Positions 54,421-64,000 of a stretch of DNA of 64,000 bases are shown here, piece after piece. Numbering within the stretch: the first letter of the stretch is position 1; each line of letters starts with the position of its first letter. Made by a program: the position numbers and the translations under genes. Origin of the DNA: Zygnema cylindricum (taxonomy: Eukaryota; Streptophyta; Zygnematophyceae; Zygnematales; Zygnemataceae); the NCBI GenBank assembly GCA_037447655.1, contig JBBHKE010000928.1, positions 62,001-126,000 on the forward strand, read 5' to 3'. The notes beneath the pieces are model-generated. The model was given only the letters and a program-made list of their open reading frames with translations. It was not told where the DNA came from and searched no databases.

Positions 54421-54660
54421 CCGCGCCAAAAGAGGCCACGTGCGGCCACGATAAACCAATCGCATGCGGACGTCCGGCCGCCGGGAGCGCCGCATCTTCC
54501 GGGGAGTCGGCCGTCCCGCGCCATTTTGGAGTGCTGCCTGGGATGGGGAGGGACGGGAGACCACTACTGTTTCAAATTACCGGTGGTAGGTTAATGGCAA
54601 ATTAAATTCATTAACCATCCCGCGATACATCTGGTCGTGCCACGTGCCGATTCACGTGGG
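54421..54660. promoter_or_regulatory. GC-rich island with G-boxes
   Basis: A GC-rich patch (CCGGCCGCCGGGAGCGCCGC near 54475-54495) within AT-rich surroundings. CACGTG occurs at about 54436, 54638 and 54653. It could be a promoter or CpG-rich relic. The frames here on both strands show no domain. Confidence 0.35.
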
Positions 54661-54683
54661 ACTCGCTCGGCATAAAACTCGGG

Positions 54684-54900
54684 AAATTTATGGCGTTGGC
54701 TGATGACGTCAGAAGCAGGATGGACCAATCGAGCGGCTGTAGATATCCTCATCGGCCATTCGCAACCATTCACGTTCAGCTCTCTTAGAATACATTCCGC
54801 GAAATTTCTCATCTGGCTGATGACGTCAGGAACACTGTGGATGTGTGGACCGCTGCTAGATATACCCATCGGCCAATCACAACCTTTGTGAAAAGAAACG
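54684..54900. promoter_or_regulatory. Tandem duplication (117-bp unit) with paired TGACGTCA sites
   Basis: Two diverged copies begin AAATTTATGGCGTTGGCTGA (54684) and AAATTTCTCATCTGGCTGA (54802). Each has the palindrome TGACGTCA (54704-54711 and 54821-54828), a GGAC-C(A/G) segment and ATCGGCCA. TGACGTCA is a strong bZIP (TGA/CREB-type) site in plants. No gene start is identified next to it. Confidence 0.55.
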
Positions 54901-54952
54901 CTCTTCGAAAAATGATGCACACTGTGGATAAACAGTTATGTTGGTGACTACA

Positions 54953-55153
54953 CCTTGAATCGTTATTAGACTATAGAAATTATTAGAGTATAATAAAAAT
55001 TAGCATCATTCATTCTAATTTAGTGCTAGGAGACGTGGCAGATTATGGTCCACTTCCTTAAATAGTGTAATTTATTATATTTAAGGTATCAATGTCAAAA
55101 TTTTGGGGTGCCGATATAGCGTACATAAGGCTAATAACGATTCACTGTGTATT
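54953..55153. mobile_element. MITE of family M1
   Basis: About 200 bp with inverted ends CACCTTGAATCGTTATTAG and CTAATAACGATTCACTGTG, each next to TA. An inverted copy lies at 58691-58895 and shares the interior (GACGTGGCAGATTATGGTCC). TA target sites and short ends suggest a Tc1/mariner-like MITE. Confidence 0.75.
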
Positions 55154-55157
55154 GAAT

Positions 55158-55716
55158 CCACCGCCAATCGCTATTAGCGTACAGGTTTCTTTAGCGTATA
55201 GGAATGATTACCGTAGTTTACGCTAATTAGGAATTTGAAAATTTTCAGAAAAAACATACATTCTAATTGTTTGCTAATGCTAATTTGGGTCTTTGAAAAA
55301 AATATATGTCGGTCGCAAACATGCCTACACTAATATAGGTACTTGTACAAAATCTGACAAATCGTACAAAAATCATACGTTCACACAGTCAAAACGTGGT
55401 TGTTGGACGAATATGTGCGAACGTGATATTTAACAGCCCGATTTCATCCCCTTTTTAGAGCGCGTATTCTCATGCATCCGTGGTTACTAAAACTCATTAT
55501 TATACTTTTTCACTTAAAAAGGTACGATTTTGTACGGTCTGACACTGACCATACACCACACTATTTAAAGGACATCGTACTTTCATTTTGTACGGCCCTT
55601 GGAAAAAAACCCCAAATGGCGTAAAGAAAAAAACAGAAGTTATGCAATTTGAGAATTTGAAAAAGAAAAAGCGGGACGGAATTAGTATACATTACGCTAA
55701 AAGCGGTGTAATGGAT
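55158..55716. mobile_element. MITE of family M2, copy 1
   Basis: Left end CCGCCAATCGCTATTAGCGT; right end TACGCTAAAAGCGGTGTAAT. The interior is closely repeated at 57829-58386 in the same orientation (GTCGGTCGCAAACATGC, GTACAAAATCTGACAAATCG). Confidence 0.75.
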
Positions 55717-56680
55717 AGGGCCGTTGAGTAAGTAGAGTACGCCACGTCGGTAGAAACCTTGTCACTGATTTCATGAATTTCCGTACATGGCTGTAGGTTT
55801 GACCATCATAAAATCCAATATTATTGATAGCAGAGTCACTGCCTTGTACTCTGTCGAGATTCTATCTTTTGTGATCTTAGATCGCCTCCTTCACGTGAAG
55901 AGTATCCAGAAATCCAAAGCAATAGGCCAAATAAAATCTTTCTATATTTTATTGAGCCGCAATATATTGGTAGATATCTAGCAAATGACTTTAAATCCTG
56001 GTCCTCCAAAAGACCATGCGCATTGCCGAACCTAGAGGCAGATTCTCCAAGTTATCCTGCCGTTTGCAGACATCCGAGAATCTCCAGGAGATCCTGCCCT
56101 TTGCCAATTCTGAAGGGCATCAGCCGGATACAATTAGTGCATTCAACCAGACTGTACTCAGGGTGTATTCCCATGTGTTAAAGTAACGGAGAGCCTGGAA
56201 CGAAAAAAAGTTATGTTGTACAAAAAAATTGTGGTTAAAGTTGTCCGTTTCCTCAAAAACTTTGACACCATACAGATTAAATTACAACCGTACAAAGAGA
56301 GTGAAGAAAATGAAAGTACATTTTGCTTCAACTTCAAACTTAGAATGTACTACATGTTGTCGTCTTGTGTTTTTTGATCCACGGCCATGTCATGCCACGT
56401 CATCTTCAAACTTTACCTTAAAACACATATTTAAATTGAAGTATCACCGCAAGAAAAATAGGAAAACAACTTTGCACATGTCAAAGGTTTACAAAAGTTC
56501 CAGACGACTAGCACAAGAGACGTAAAGGCAAAGACATCTTCTTTACCCATGAACGACACAGGTTGGAAGGTTTTACATCTACAATGTCACGCAAAGACAT
56601 GCAATTTCACAAGTAGTTAGAAAAAATAATGTACGACAACACAGATTTTGAACGTTGATAACCATCATATGCATCAGAGA
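55717..56680. other. No recognisable gene
   Basis: Short frames at 55787-55981 and 56229-56525 have no domain. Confidence 0.45.
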
Positions 56681-56682
56681 CT

Positions 56683-57453
56683 TAGGGTACGACCCCATGT
56701 AGTTGTAGCTTAACAAACTTACTTCATATTTTAGCGCGGATCTGAGAGATCCGGATTTCAAGTGTCTCTATGGGTTTACTCGAAATTGTCACTTAAGTTT
56801 GTGACGATTGTATACGTTGACAATACCCGTGACGGCTGTTATCGTGTACAATCTGTCTTTGCCGCACCGTATTTTTTCGAAACTTTTTGAAGCGTCGCAA
56901 GATACATCACAACTTTTGAAACGATTTGGTATGTCGGATGTCGTTGCGTGACATCGTAGAGGTACAGCCTTGCATCCGTGGCTGTACGACATGCCTTTGC
57001 GCAAACCTCTCCTGTCCGGCCGCCATGACTTCATAAATTTTTCACCTTCGCAGATTTTTGAACTTTGCGTGAAATGACACTGCAACATCGAGACCCCTGC
57101 AAAAATAACCGTACAAGGTGCACGCGGAAAAAAACGAATACTTTTTTCAGTTGTCAAAAACTTTTGAAAACTTTTCATTCGTGGGAATATACTTTTCTAT
57201 TTGTGTACACCGTTTTACTTTGCTTAAAACACGTTGCCGATGTGGTTTATGATAAGTTCGAAGATGACGTGATAGTGGGTCAAAAAAACACAAGACAACA
57301 AATTTTCGTACATCCTAAGTTTGAGAATGACGAAATTGTACTCTACATATTTGCGATTTCTTCGTACGGTCACAACTCAGGCAATACGGAGCTAAGTTTT
57401 AAAGGAAAACCACAGAAAATAACCCGAACTTAGCTACATGGGGCCGTACCCTT
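56683..57453. mobile_element. MITE of family Y
   Basis: The inverted ends AGGGTACGACCCCATGTAG and CTACATGGGGCCGTACCCT are nearly perfect, next to TTA on the left and TTA on the right, which fits a 3-bp TTA target site of PIF/Harbinger type. About 770 bp. A plus-strand frame, 57065-57433, is open but its sequence is shared at the DNA level with 63.1-63.3 kb, so it is not taken as a gene. Confidence 0.75.
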
Positions 57454-57828
57454 ATACAATTATCACATATTTAAGAAACGAACTTGTTTTTAAGCATTGG
57501 GACATAAAATAAACGTGTACTTAGAATCTTCGCTTCAATGCAAATTAAGTTCGCTAAGTTACAATTACATGGAGCGTACGTGAAAATGGAAAGAAAGCTT
57601 CGAAAACATTATGAACCAAAAGGAAAGTTTTTTTAGTTGTATATAGTGTGACATTAAGGAATAAGAATACGTGCACCTTTTAAAAATCATCGTAAGCCAC
57701 GTACGGATTTCGAAATTATGAGAGATTACAAAGGTTGGGCAAAGGCCCAAGCATCCTCAGTTTATTGATGTTTAACGGTAGGCTCTCCGAGGTTTCTTTA
57801 CAGTATTGTTCATTTGCTGCAATCTGCT

Positions 57829-58386
57829 ACACCGCCAATCGCTATTAGCGTAGAAGTTTCTTTAGCAAATAGGAATAATTATCGTGGTTTACGCTAATTA
57901 AGAATTTTAAAATTTTGAAAAAAAACATACATTCTATTTGTTTAATAATTCTAATTTGGGTCTTTGAAAAAAAAAATGTCGGTCGCAAACATGCTTACAC
58001 TAATATAGGTTCTTGTACAAACTCTGACAAATCGTACACAGATCGTACGTTCACACAGTCGAAACGTGGTTGCTAGACGAATATGTGCGAACGTGATATT
58101 TGACAACCCGATTTCATCCCCTTTTTAGAGCGCATATTCTCATGCGTCCACGGTGACTGAAACTCGTTAATTATACTTTTTCACTTCAAAAGGTACAATT
58201 TTGTACGGTCTGACACGTACCGTACACCACACTATTTAATTGACAACGTACTTTCATTTTGTACGGTACGTGGAAAATAACCCTAAATGGCGTAAAGAAA
58301 AAAATAGAATAAGCTACGCTATTTGAGAATAAAAATAAAATGCGTGACGGAATTAGCGTACACTACGCTAATAGCGATTGGCGGTA
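57829..58386. mobile_element. MITE of family M2, copy 2
   Basis: Ends CCGCCAATCGCTATTAGCGT and ACGCTAATAGCGATTGGCGG are perfect inverted repeats. Closely related to 55158-55716. Confidence 0.8.
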
Positions 58387-58399
58387 ACGTTTTCGGCGT

Positions 58400-58680
58400 T
58401 TCGCTACTTCCAAATGTCAAGAGTCCCCCATCTTCATAATGCCTACCGCTCGTGAAGCCACGTGAAGACACGTGAAGGCCACTTGCTTCCTCATCCACCA
58501 GATTTCTGCAATCCAGGCGTACATTAGAAAATCATCCGATCTTTTGATTTGATCCTTTCTTCGAAACGTGACCGGCCAGCTGTATTCCCACACGTCGTCA
58601 ACGCCATGGCATAACGTCGTCAGCACAAAGTGTACTACATAATGAAGTGTCACATGTGATCGTACAATTTACGCACCGTC
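58400..58680. other. Short stretch without a recognised gene
   Basis: A 78-codon minus-strand frame (58653-58417) has no domain. CCACGTGAAGACACGTGAAG near 58457 contains two CACGTG boxes. Confidence 0.4.
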
Positions 58681-58690
58681 TTTACAGTAT

Positions 58691-58895
58691 AGTACACCGT
58701 GAATCGATTTTAGCCTCATGTACGCTATATCAGCACCCCAAAATTTTGACATTGATACTTTAAATATAATAAATTACAATATTTAAGAACGTGGACCATA
58801 ATCTGCCACGTCTCTTGGCACTAAATTAGAATGAATGACGGTAATATTTTCTTTGCACTAATAATTTCTATACGCTAATAACGATTCAAGGTGTA
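58691..58895. mobile_element. MITE of family M1, inverted copy
   Basis: Ends CACCGTGAATCGATTTTAG and CTAATAACGATTCAAGGTG, each next to TA. It is the reverse complement of 54953-55153. Confidence 0.75.
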
Positions 58896-58899
58896 CTGA

Positions 58900-59689
58900 A
58901 CTGTACTGTAGCTGACATATCGTATCCCCTCCCGCAGACAAGCTACAGTCTTTTAAAAATAGTTGTCCCGTGCGCATAATACGCACGAAACGAACGCGCG
59001 AATACTACGCACGATACGCATTTAACGATGAAAAAAATGTTATAAAATGCGTACCTACCGATGTACCTTTACATTTCCGTACATTTTTTGATTTTTGAAA
59101 GTTTCACATTTCAAATTTTCGATACGGCATACGCAAAAAAATAGTGAAGTGAAAAAACCAGCGACGCGGCAACCACGGCGCTGAACCAGCAACTAGGATG
59201 CCGAACAAGCGACCAAGCTGCTTTGTCGCTGGTTGCTAAACCAACGACGAAGCCGTATCACCGCTGAACTACTATAGGGACCAGTGACCAGGCTTCATCG
59301 TCGCTGATTCAACATGGCTTTATCATAAAATGTCAATAATGAAAAAATTCAAGTTCACATGGCATAAAAGAAAAACCATCTTTCTATTGACTTGCGAATG
59401 CTACACCATACCAACAATGAAAAATGATAGGTTCACATTAAAGCACAAAAAATCATCTTTGCATTAATTTGTTGGACATGGTTTTGTTTTCACATTAAAA
59501 TTATCTCATCTCGTTGCAGGCAGTGACAAGACATCTCTCCTTTATCTCTCTTTATTGAAAATCACTTTACTCCAAATCTAGGTCAAACATGTCATATATA
59601 AAAACCTCTTCCCCTTCCTCCTTTACCTCCCCTTCCTCTTCCTCCCATGCTACCATGGCCTCTTCATAACTAATATCCCTGGTCTTTTA
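58900..59689. other. 3' flank of the hAT gene, no gene seen
   Basis: Contains a 59160-59315 segment of self-complementary CAGCGAC/GTCGCTGG-type sequence that could fold. Terminal inverted repeats of the hAT element were looked for here and to the right of 61.7 kb and not found. Confidence 0.4.
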
Positions 59690-61252
59690 TAACAATCTAA
59701 GATTGCTAAAGACCCATACGAGATCTTTGGCCCTATTGCTAAAGACCCATACCAGATCTTTGGCCCTATTAGCTGTGAGCCTGTTTCTTTTCTTAGAGTG
59801 AATATGGTCATAGGTTGACCAATTCCTCTCACATGCGCTGGCAACTGAGCATTGGGCGAGGATTCTAATTGCTACCTTCTGCAAGATCGGGGTGACACCT
59901 CCAAACTCCTTCCACCATTTCCACCCTGGCATCTTCCTAGCACAAGCTTTCGTTACATCCCTTCCAAAAACACCCTCGAAATCTCTATATTTAGACAGCT
60001 CAATGCGGGCCTCTGTCTGTTCCTCCACGTTTGGTAACATTTTTTCAAGCATTGTCTCAAAGCCTTCCATTATTATCGCATTTTTATTCTGCCCATAGGT
60101 AGCACTTTGGTACTCGGGATCGAGTACAAAGCCGGCGGCATACATGGGACTTTGGGCCATCTCCCATCTGCTCATGAAGGATGTCTTCAGTTCTTCCAAT
60201 ACCTGTAGGGCTTCATAATTTCTTTCACCTCCATCAATGGATAACTTCTGCAAAAACTGACCAACAGTATAAAAACCATAATAAACCTTTCCCACGTTTG
60301 GGGCCCCTTTGTCACACTCCCTCATTAGCCGCACCACCGGCTCTGAAACTGCCACAGCCTCCGTCACTCTCGTCCAAAACGCTGGGCTCAAAATGTGACC
60401 TTTAATCTTTAGCCCCTCGATCTTGTATGCAGCCTTACCCATCCACTGCTTGTAACTATCATCAAACATTAAGCACTCCAAGCTGTCCTTCACTTGTAAA
60501 AATCTTTGGAGCATAATGAAATTTGTCGCAAACCTCGTCTCTCCAGGTTTTAATAGCCGAAGTGCTAAGATTTTGTTGAACATGGCAGAGCTCATGTTAT
60601 GATTGGTAATAAATTTAAGCACCTCTTTTCCCTCTCGGACAGGTGTTGAAATAAATGGTAACTTGCCCCAATCCTCCAACAATAAGTCCAAAACGTGGGC
60701 AGCGCATGGCGTCCAGGTGATCGAAGGGTATTTACTCACTTGCAGCGAGGCTGCAGCCTTGTTCACAGGGGCAGAATCTGTCACAACTTGCACCACATTC
60801 TCGACCCCTACCGCAAGAACTCCCTTCTCTAACACATTACTAACGTAATGAGCATCCTTAATTTGCCCACTAGTGTCTTCCGCCGTGAGAAACATGTCAC
60901 CCTTGGGGGTGACAGCTAGAATGTTAATAAGAGGCGTGTCATCAATTGCTGTCCATCCATCTGATGTGATCGAGGCACCAGTGGCTTCTAACGTCTCCAT
61001 GTAGCTCCCCAAGTCTTGTTTTACTATTGCCTTTGTCTCTGCCAAGAGACGAGTTCTCATGGCATTCCGGTGAGGTAACTTGTAAGAACCCCCTATCTCC
61101 CCGGTCTTCTTCACTGCTGCCTTAAAATAGGGGTCATCTAATAGTCGGAACGGCAAGCTGTTGGCAAAGAAAGCCTTAGCCCATGCTACATCTACCTCTT
61201 TCTTGTTATGCCCATGAAATAATTTTGTTATTTTTGTTTGAACACATTGCAC
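59687..61252 (-). CDS. hAT transposase (DUF659 and hATC domains), BED-less frame
   Basis: 521 codons. Residues 85-260 form the DUF659/RNase-H-like core: SITSDGWTAIDD (first Asp, D98), VVTDSAPVNKAAA (second Asp, D159) and TPCAAHVLDLLLEDW (C183, H186). A helical insertion follows. Near the C terminus lies the hATC dimerisation motif ACERNWSTYDHIHSKKRNRL (Glu 475). The tail has an in-frame 33-bp duplication (59703-59735 and 59736-59768), repeating RAKDLVWVFSN. The N-terminal BED finger is in another frame upstream. This is the longest intact frame in the window. Transposases of this type cut and paste DNA; whether this copy is active is doubtful without the BED part. Confidence 0.88.
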   Translation of the reverse strand: MQCVQTKITKLFHGHNKKEVDVAWAKAFFANSLPFRLLDDPYFKAAVKKTGEIGGSYKLPHRNAMRTRLLAETKAIVKQDLGSYMETLEATGASITSDGWTAIDDTPLINILAVTPKGDMFLTAEDTSGQIKDAHYVSNVLEKGVLAVGVENVVQVVTDSAPVNKAAASLQVSKYPSITWTPCAAHVLDLLLEDWGKLPFISTPVREGKEVLKFITNHNMSSAMFNKILALRLLKPGETRFATNFIMLQRFLQVKDSLECLMFDDSYKQWMGKAAYKIEGLKIKGHILSPAFWTRVTEAVAVSEPVVRLMRECDKGAPNVGKVYYGFYTVGQFLQKLSIDGGERNYEALQVLEELKTSFMSRWEMAQSPMYAAGFVLDPEYQSATYGQNKNAIIMEGFETMLEKMLPNVEEQTEARIELSKYRDFEGVFGRDVTKACARKMPGWKWWKEFGGVTPILQKVAIRILAQCSVASACERNWSTYDHIHSKKRNRLTANRAKDLVWVFSNRAKDLVWVFSNLRLL

Positions 61253-61690
61253 CTTACTGGTTGGCTAGATCCACCAAGACACTCGGTGAGATCATCCAAA
61301 TCAGATATGACACGTTTCTGAGAGCCATGAGAAGTTCTCTCAGTTTCCGATGCAGTAAACTCCTCTTTTACCTTGTCCGGACATAAATGGCAAGCTCTAA
61401 TTCCTCCACTCTCACATTCCTAAGAAGGTGGTTTCTAATCCTTGTTGCTTGACCATTGTATTCAAAGTTGTAGTAGATACATATACATATTCGGTTGTTT
61501 CCAAGTAGCCCTCCGTCTGGAGCCTTAACATGCTCCCACTCTATTCCGCGAGTTTTAGGCATGGATGCTTATGGTGAGGTCCGCGAAAGCTTCGAAGGCA
61601 GTTCCAATGGTACCTTTACTGGCCGCTTCTATTGCATCTTCAATGGCAAATTCCTGTTCACAGAGGTCCTTTCTAAATAAATTCAAACTT
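61253..61690 (-). pseudogene. BED zinc finger region of the hAT transposase
   Basis: The frame 61562-61368 reads MPKTRGIEWEHVKAPDGGLL, then NRICICIYYNFEYNGQATRI and RNHLLRNVRV. This is the BED pattern: Trp-x-x-V, a Cys pair (C-x-C here, worn), then R-I-x-x-H-L. The second part of the finger is lost at a stop near 61368. Upstream, 61680-61565 is open in the same sense (EFAIEDAIEAASKGTIGTAF). A frameshift or an intron separates it from the 521-codon frame. Confidence 0.65.
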
Positions 61691-63049
61691 CGGCCGCGCA
61701 ATTAGTGCAACGTCTGTTTTTCAAAAATTCCGTAAATTTTTCCGTACATCAAAATTTAAACGAATTTTCTGAAATATATAAAATTCGCGAATACTGCGTA
61801 GTTTTCGGAAAAAAGTCCAAATCCGTACAATTAGACAACTATGTTATTCTGAAACTGCTTGTGACGTCCATAGTTGATCAAATCGTGCGATTTTTTCAAT
61901 TTTTACGAATGATTTGTCATAGATGAAAAAATCGCAAAAAAACGCGCTGTACTTTCTGTCTGGTAAACTGAACGAATAGTTTATGTTAAAAGTACTATAT
62001 TTCACGTAAAATGTAAGACTTTTCATGGACATGTACAAAATTCGAGGAAAAGATAAGTCGCAGTTATTAGTACTATCTGTCCAAATAACTGAACAGAAAT
62101 ATCACGAAACCTGTACGTTAGTTCATCGAAAATATACGGACATTTTCGAAATGTGACGTTGAACCGTCACAATATTTCCGCACGGTAAGTTTGAAAAATG
62201 TACAGGCGTCTTCTTCAATTTATTTTGAAAGAAGCCGCCATGGAATTTTGAAAACGAAACAGCAAGGAAGTTGCCTCCATATATCGTACCCTCCTCCCTC
62301 CCAAGCTTTTTACTATCCTCTCTTCCAGACATCGGCAAAAGCAACCATGCCCAAATTTTTTTTTTTTGCAGTCGTGTGATATTTGTGAGATAGAGAGAGA
62401 AAGCGGCCATGGTTGCATTAGTAGCCAGACAAACTTTGACAAAAATCTGCCCAGGCCGACATTTGAACCCTGATATACCAATGTTGACCAAAGCTGTTCA
62501 CACACACGCCGTTACCAGTTGATTAAAAAAATCCGATACACACATCAAGTGTGATACGAATATAAATATTTTATATTATTTAATGATCATTTAACGGAAA
62601 ACTTACGAACTGTGCTATATGTAAAATTTTGTTATTTTATATGTACGAAAGTGTACTGATGAAATTCATTAATGACTTTAATGATTTGTTCAAAACGTTT
62701 AATGCGTTCGTTACGTATAATTCGTCGCGATTGAATCGCTCGCACTAAACGCTATGAACAACTATGGTGACGTCGCATGACTTTTGGTGACATTGTAGAC
62801 GTACCACTATATAACCTGTGCCGTTTCATGGTTGAAGAAGAAGCACTTTGCCTTTGCGTCTCTTGTCCGCTCGACGTGAAAAGGCATCGATCTTGAGACT
62901 CCTGGGAAATAAAATCCGTACTTGGCGCAAACGGAAAAAACCAAACAAATTGTGTACTTTGCTTTATCGTACCTGAACGCAAACGGACAAAATATAGTTG
63001 ATCGTGCACTTTTCGTCGCCGCTTAAATTCTTTTGATATTTTTTGAAAA
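61691..63049. other. No recognisable gene
   Basis: AT-rich. A frame at 62491-62123 (minus) has no domain. The block around 62440-62520 has a GGGTTCAAATG stretch reminiscent of a tRNA B box but no full tRNA or SINE structure. Confidence 0.45.
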
Positions 63050-63343
63050 AAATTACACGTGCGACAATGTGTTTCTATTTGTTTTTCGAAATTCTTTGTT
63101 TTAAATCACATCTTCCTTGTGTTTTACAGAAAAGTTTGAAGATGACGTTTTTTGGCTTAGCCGTGGGTTGAGGAACGCAAAACGACAACATGTAGTACAT
63201 CTTAAATTCGATGATGACGCAAAATGTCCTTTTCATTTTCTCTACTTTTCCGTACGGTTGAAATTTACGCGGTACGGCTCTAAGTTTTACAGGAAAACCA
63301 GAGAAAAAAACCCTTACTTATGCACATGGAGACGCACCCTTAG
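63050..63343. mobile_element. Right part of a family Y MITE
   Basis: It matches the right third of the 56683-57453 element (AAGTTTGAAGATGACG, TTTACAGGAAAACCAGAGAA) and ends ACATGGAGACGCACCCTTA. The left end is not found, so it is truncated or too worn. The plus-strand frame starting 63117 overlaps it. Confidence 0.6.
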
Positions 63344-63524
63344 AACATGCCCCAAAAAAAAACCCTTGGGCGCCCGAAAAAAATCAGCAAAGGACCAAGC
63401 GGACGATTCACACGAATCATCTCTTCTTTTCACTTTCACGTTCCAAAATTTTGTTAAACCAAGCAAAACTTTCCCAAGCAAAGGCTCTTCTTTTATCCCT
63501 ATTTTTTCTGACAACCTCTTTCAG

Positions 63525-63805
63525 TTGCTAGTCACCGCTCACTCATAAGGTTTCTTTTCCCTCACCCTTTTTTTTGTCTTTTTTTCTTGACAACTTAATT
63601 TTAAATCTACAACTTTTGATGAATGTTTAGATTTTAATGTTAATAATATTGCAGTCTAACCTTCTGTTGCCAGTCGCCGCTCACTCCTAAGGTTTTTTTA
63701 CCTTCACCATTTTCTTGGTTGTCTTTTTTTCTTGACAACTTAATTTTAAATCTGCAACTTTTGATAAAATGTTTAAATTTTAATGTTAATTGTGTTGCAG
63801 TCTGA
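63525..63805. repeat. Tandem duplication, about 140-bp unit
   Basis: Copies near 63525-63660 and 63664-63805 share TTGACAACTTAATTTTAAAT and ATTTTAATGTTAAT and end GTTGCAGTCTGACC or ATTGCAGTCTAACC. Each ends with a TTGCAGTCT that could act as a splice-acceptor-like motif. Confidence 0.88.
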
Positions 63806-63808
63806 CCT

Positions 63809-63980
63809 ACATAAACTATACTCACACTATACTGACATTATACTCACACTCACACTATACTGACACTATACTCACACTATACTGAAACTATACATAAACT
63901 ATACTCACACTATACTGACATTATACTCACACTCACACTATACTGACACTATACTCACACTATACTGAAACTATACTGAC
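63809..63980. repeat. Minisatellite, 11-bp subunit with 83-bp higher-order period
   Basis: Variants of ACTATACTCAC, ACTATACTGAC and ACTATACTGAA follow in a fixed order that repeats after 83 bp (starting ACATAAACTATACTCACACT at 63809 and 63892). It continues close to the window edge. Confidence 0.93.
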
Positions 63981-64000
63981 AGGCTAAAAAACTTCGTATT

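Noticed and set aside
57065-57433. 122-codon frame in the family Y MITE
   Set aside because: The same DNA at 63.1-63.3 kb is similar at the nucleotide level without preserving the frame, and the frame lies within inverted ends of a non-coding MITE.
62440-62520. tRNA-derived SINE
   Set aside because: GGGTTCAAATG resembles a B box but lacks the following CC, and no A box, poly-A tail or target duplication is found.
1-64000. CRISPR arrays, rRNA, operons and bacterial-type regulatory sites
   Set aside because: The window is eukaryotic repeat DNA. Direct repeats present are LTRs, minisatellites and tandem duplications without regular spacers, and no rRNA or complete tRNA gene was seen.

Overview
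The window is plant-type nuclear DNA made almost entirely of transposable elements. It has Ty1/copia and Ty3/gypsy LTR retrotransposons, plant-style initiator tRNA-Met primer sites, a DUF659/BED-type hAT transposase, many MITEs, and one scaffold gap (ten N at 23599-23608). No complete host gene is visible. A streptophyte is certain enough. A non-flowering lineage (bryophyte, lycophyte, fern or charophyte alga) is possible because of a methyltransferase-bearing Ty3 element, but the species cannot be read from the sequence.

1-19.6 kb: two decayed Ty3-type elements on the minus strand. G1 (1 to about 4.5 kb) keeps gag-like segments with a zinc knuckle. G2 (about 17.9 down to 5.8 kb) reads gag, a linker protein, a C5 cytosine methyltransferase-like domain, a pol linker and reverse transcriptase. 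Copia DNA splits it twice: a composite LTR-A/family-B fragment (7259-9295) lies inside the methyltransferase, and copia element A (11531-17376) lies upstream of the readable gag.

19.6-28.8 kb: MITEs, tandem duplications and minisatellites, then an old retroelement zone with a pair of direct LTR-like repeats (23.35 and 27.6 kb), a tRNA-Met primer site with a gag-like frame, and a copia integrase tail.

28.9-46.6 kb: a three-level nest of copia elements, each level bounded by 5-bp target duplications. Element B (minus, 28856-46586) is interrupted in its 5' LTR by element C (plus, 34652-45874). Element C is interrupted in pol by element D (minus, 38769-44540). In families A to D the LTR runs into the gag reading frame. 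The sequence just inside the LTR encodes a conserved (K/Q)-V-x-G-P-P-like stretch and, in A, C and D, matches the complement of the initiator tRNA-Met anticodon arm. This suggests half-tRNA priming from a primer site that is also coding.

46.6-64 kb: clusters of short inverted-repeat elements, tandem duplications, a possible small gene (51.7-52.6 kb, minus), a MYB-repeat-like fragment next to four CACGTG boxes (53.3-53.5 kb), a duplicated TGACGTCA promoter-like segment (54.7-54.9 kb), a hAT transposase with a 521-codon open frame (59.7-61.6 kb), and a minisatellite at the right edge.

All retroelement coding regions carry stops or frameshifts, so none looks autonomous. The hAT frame is the best-preserved coding sequence in the window.
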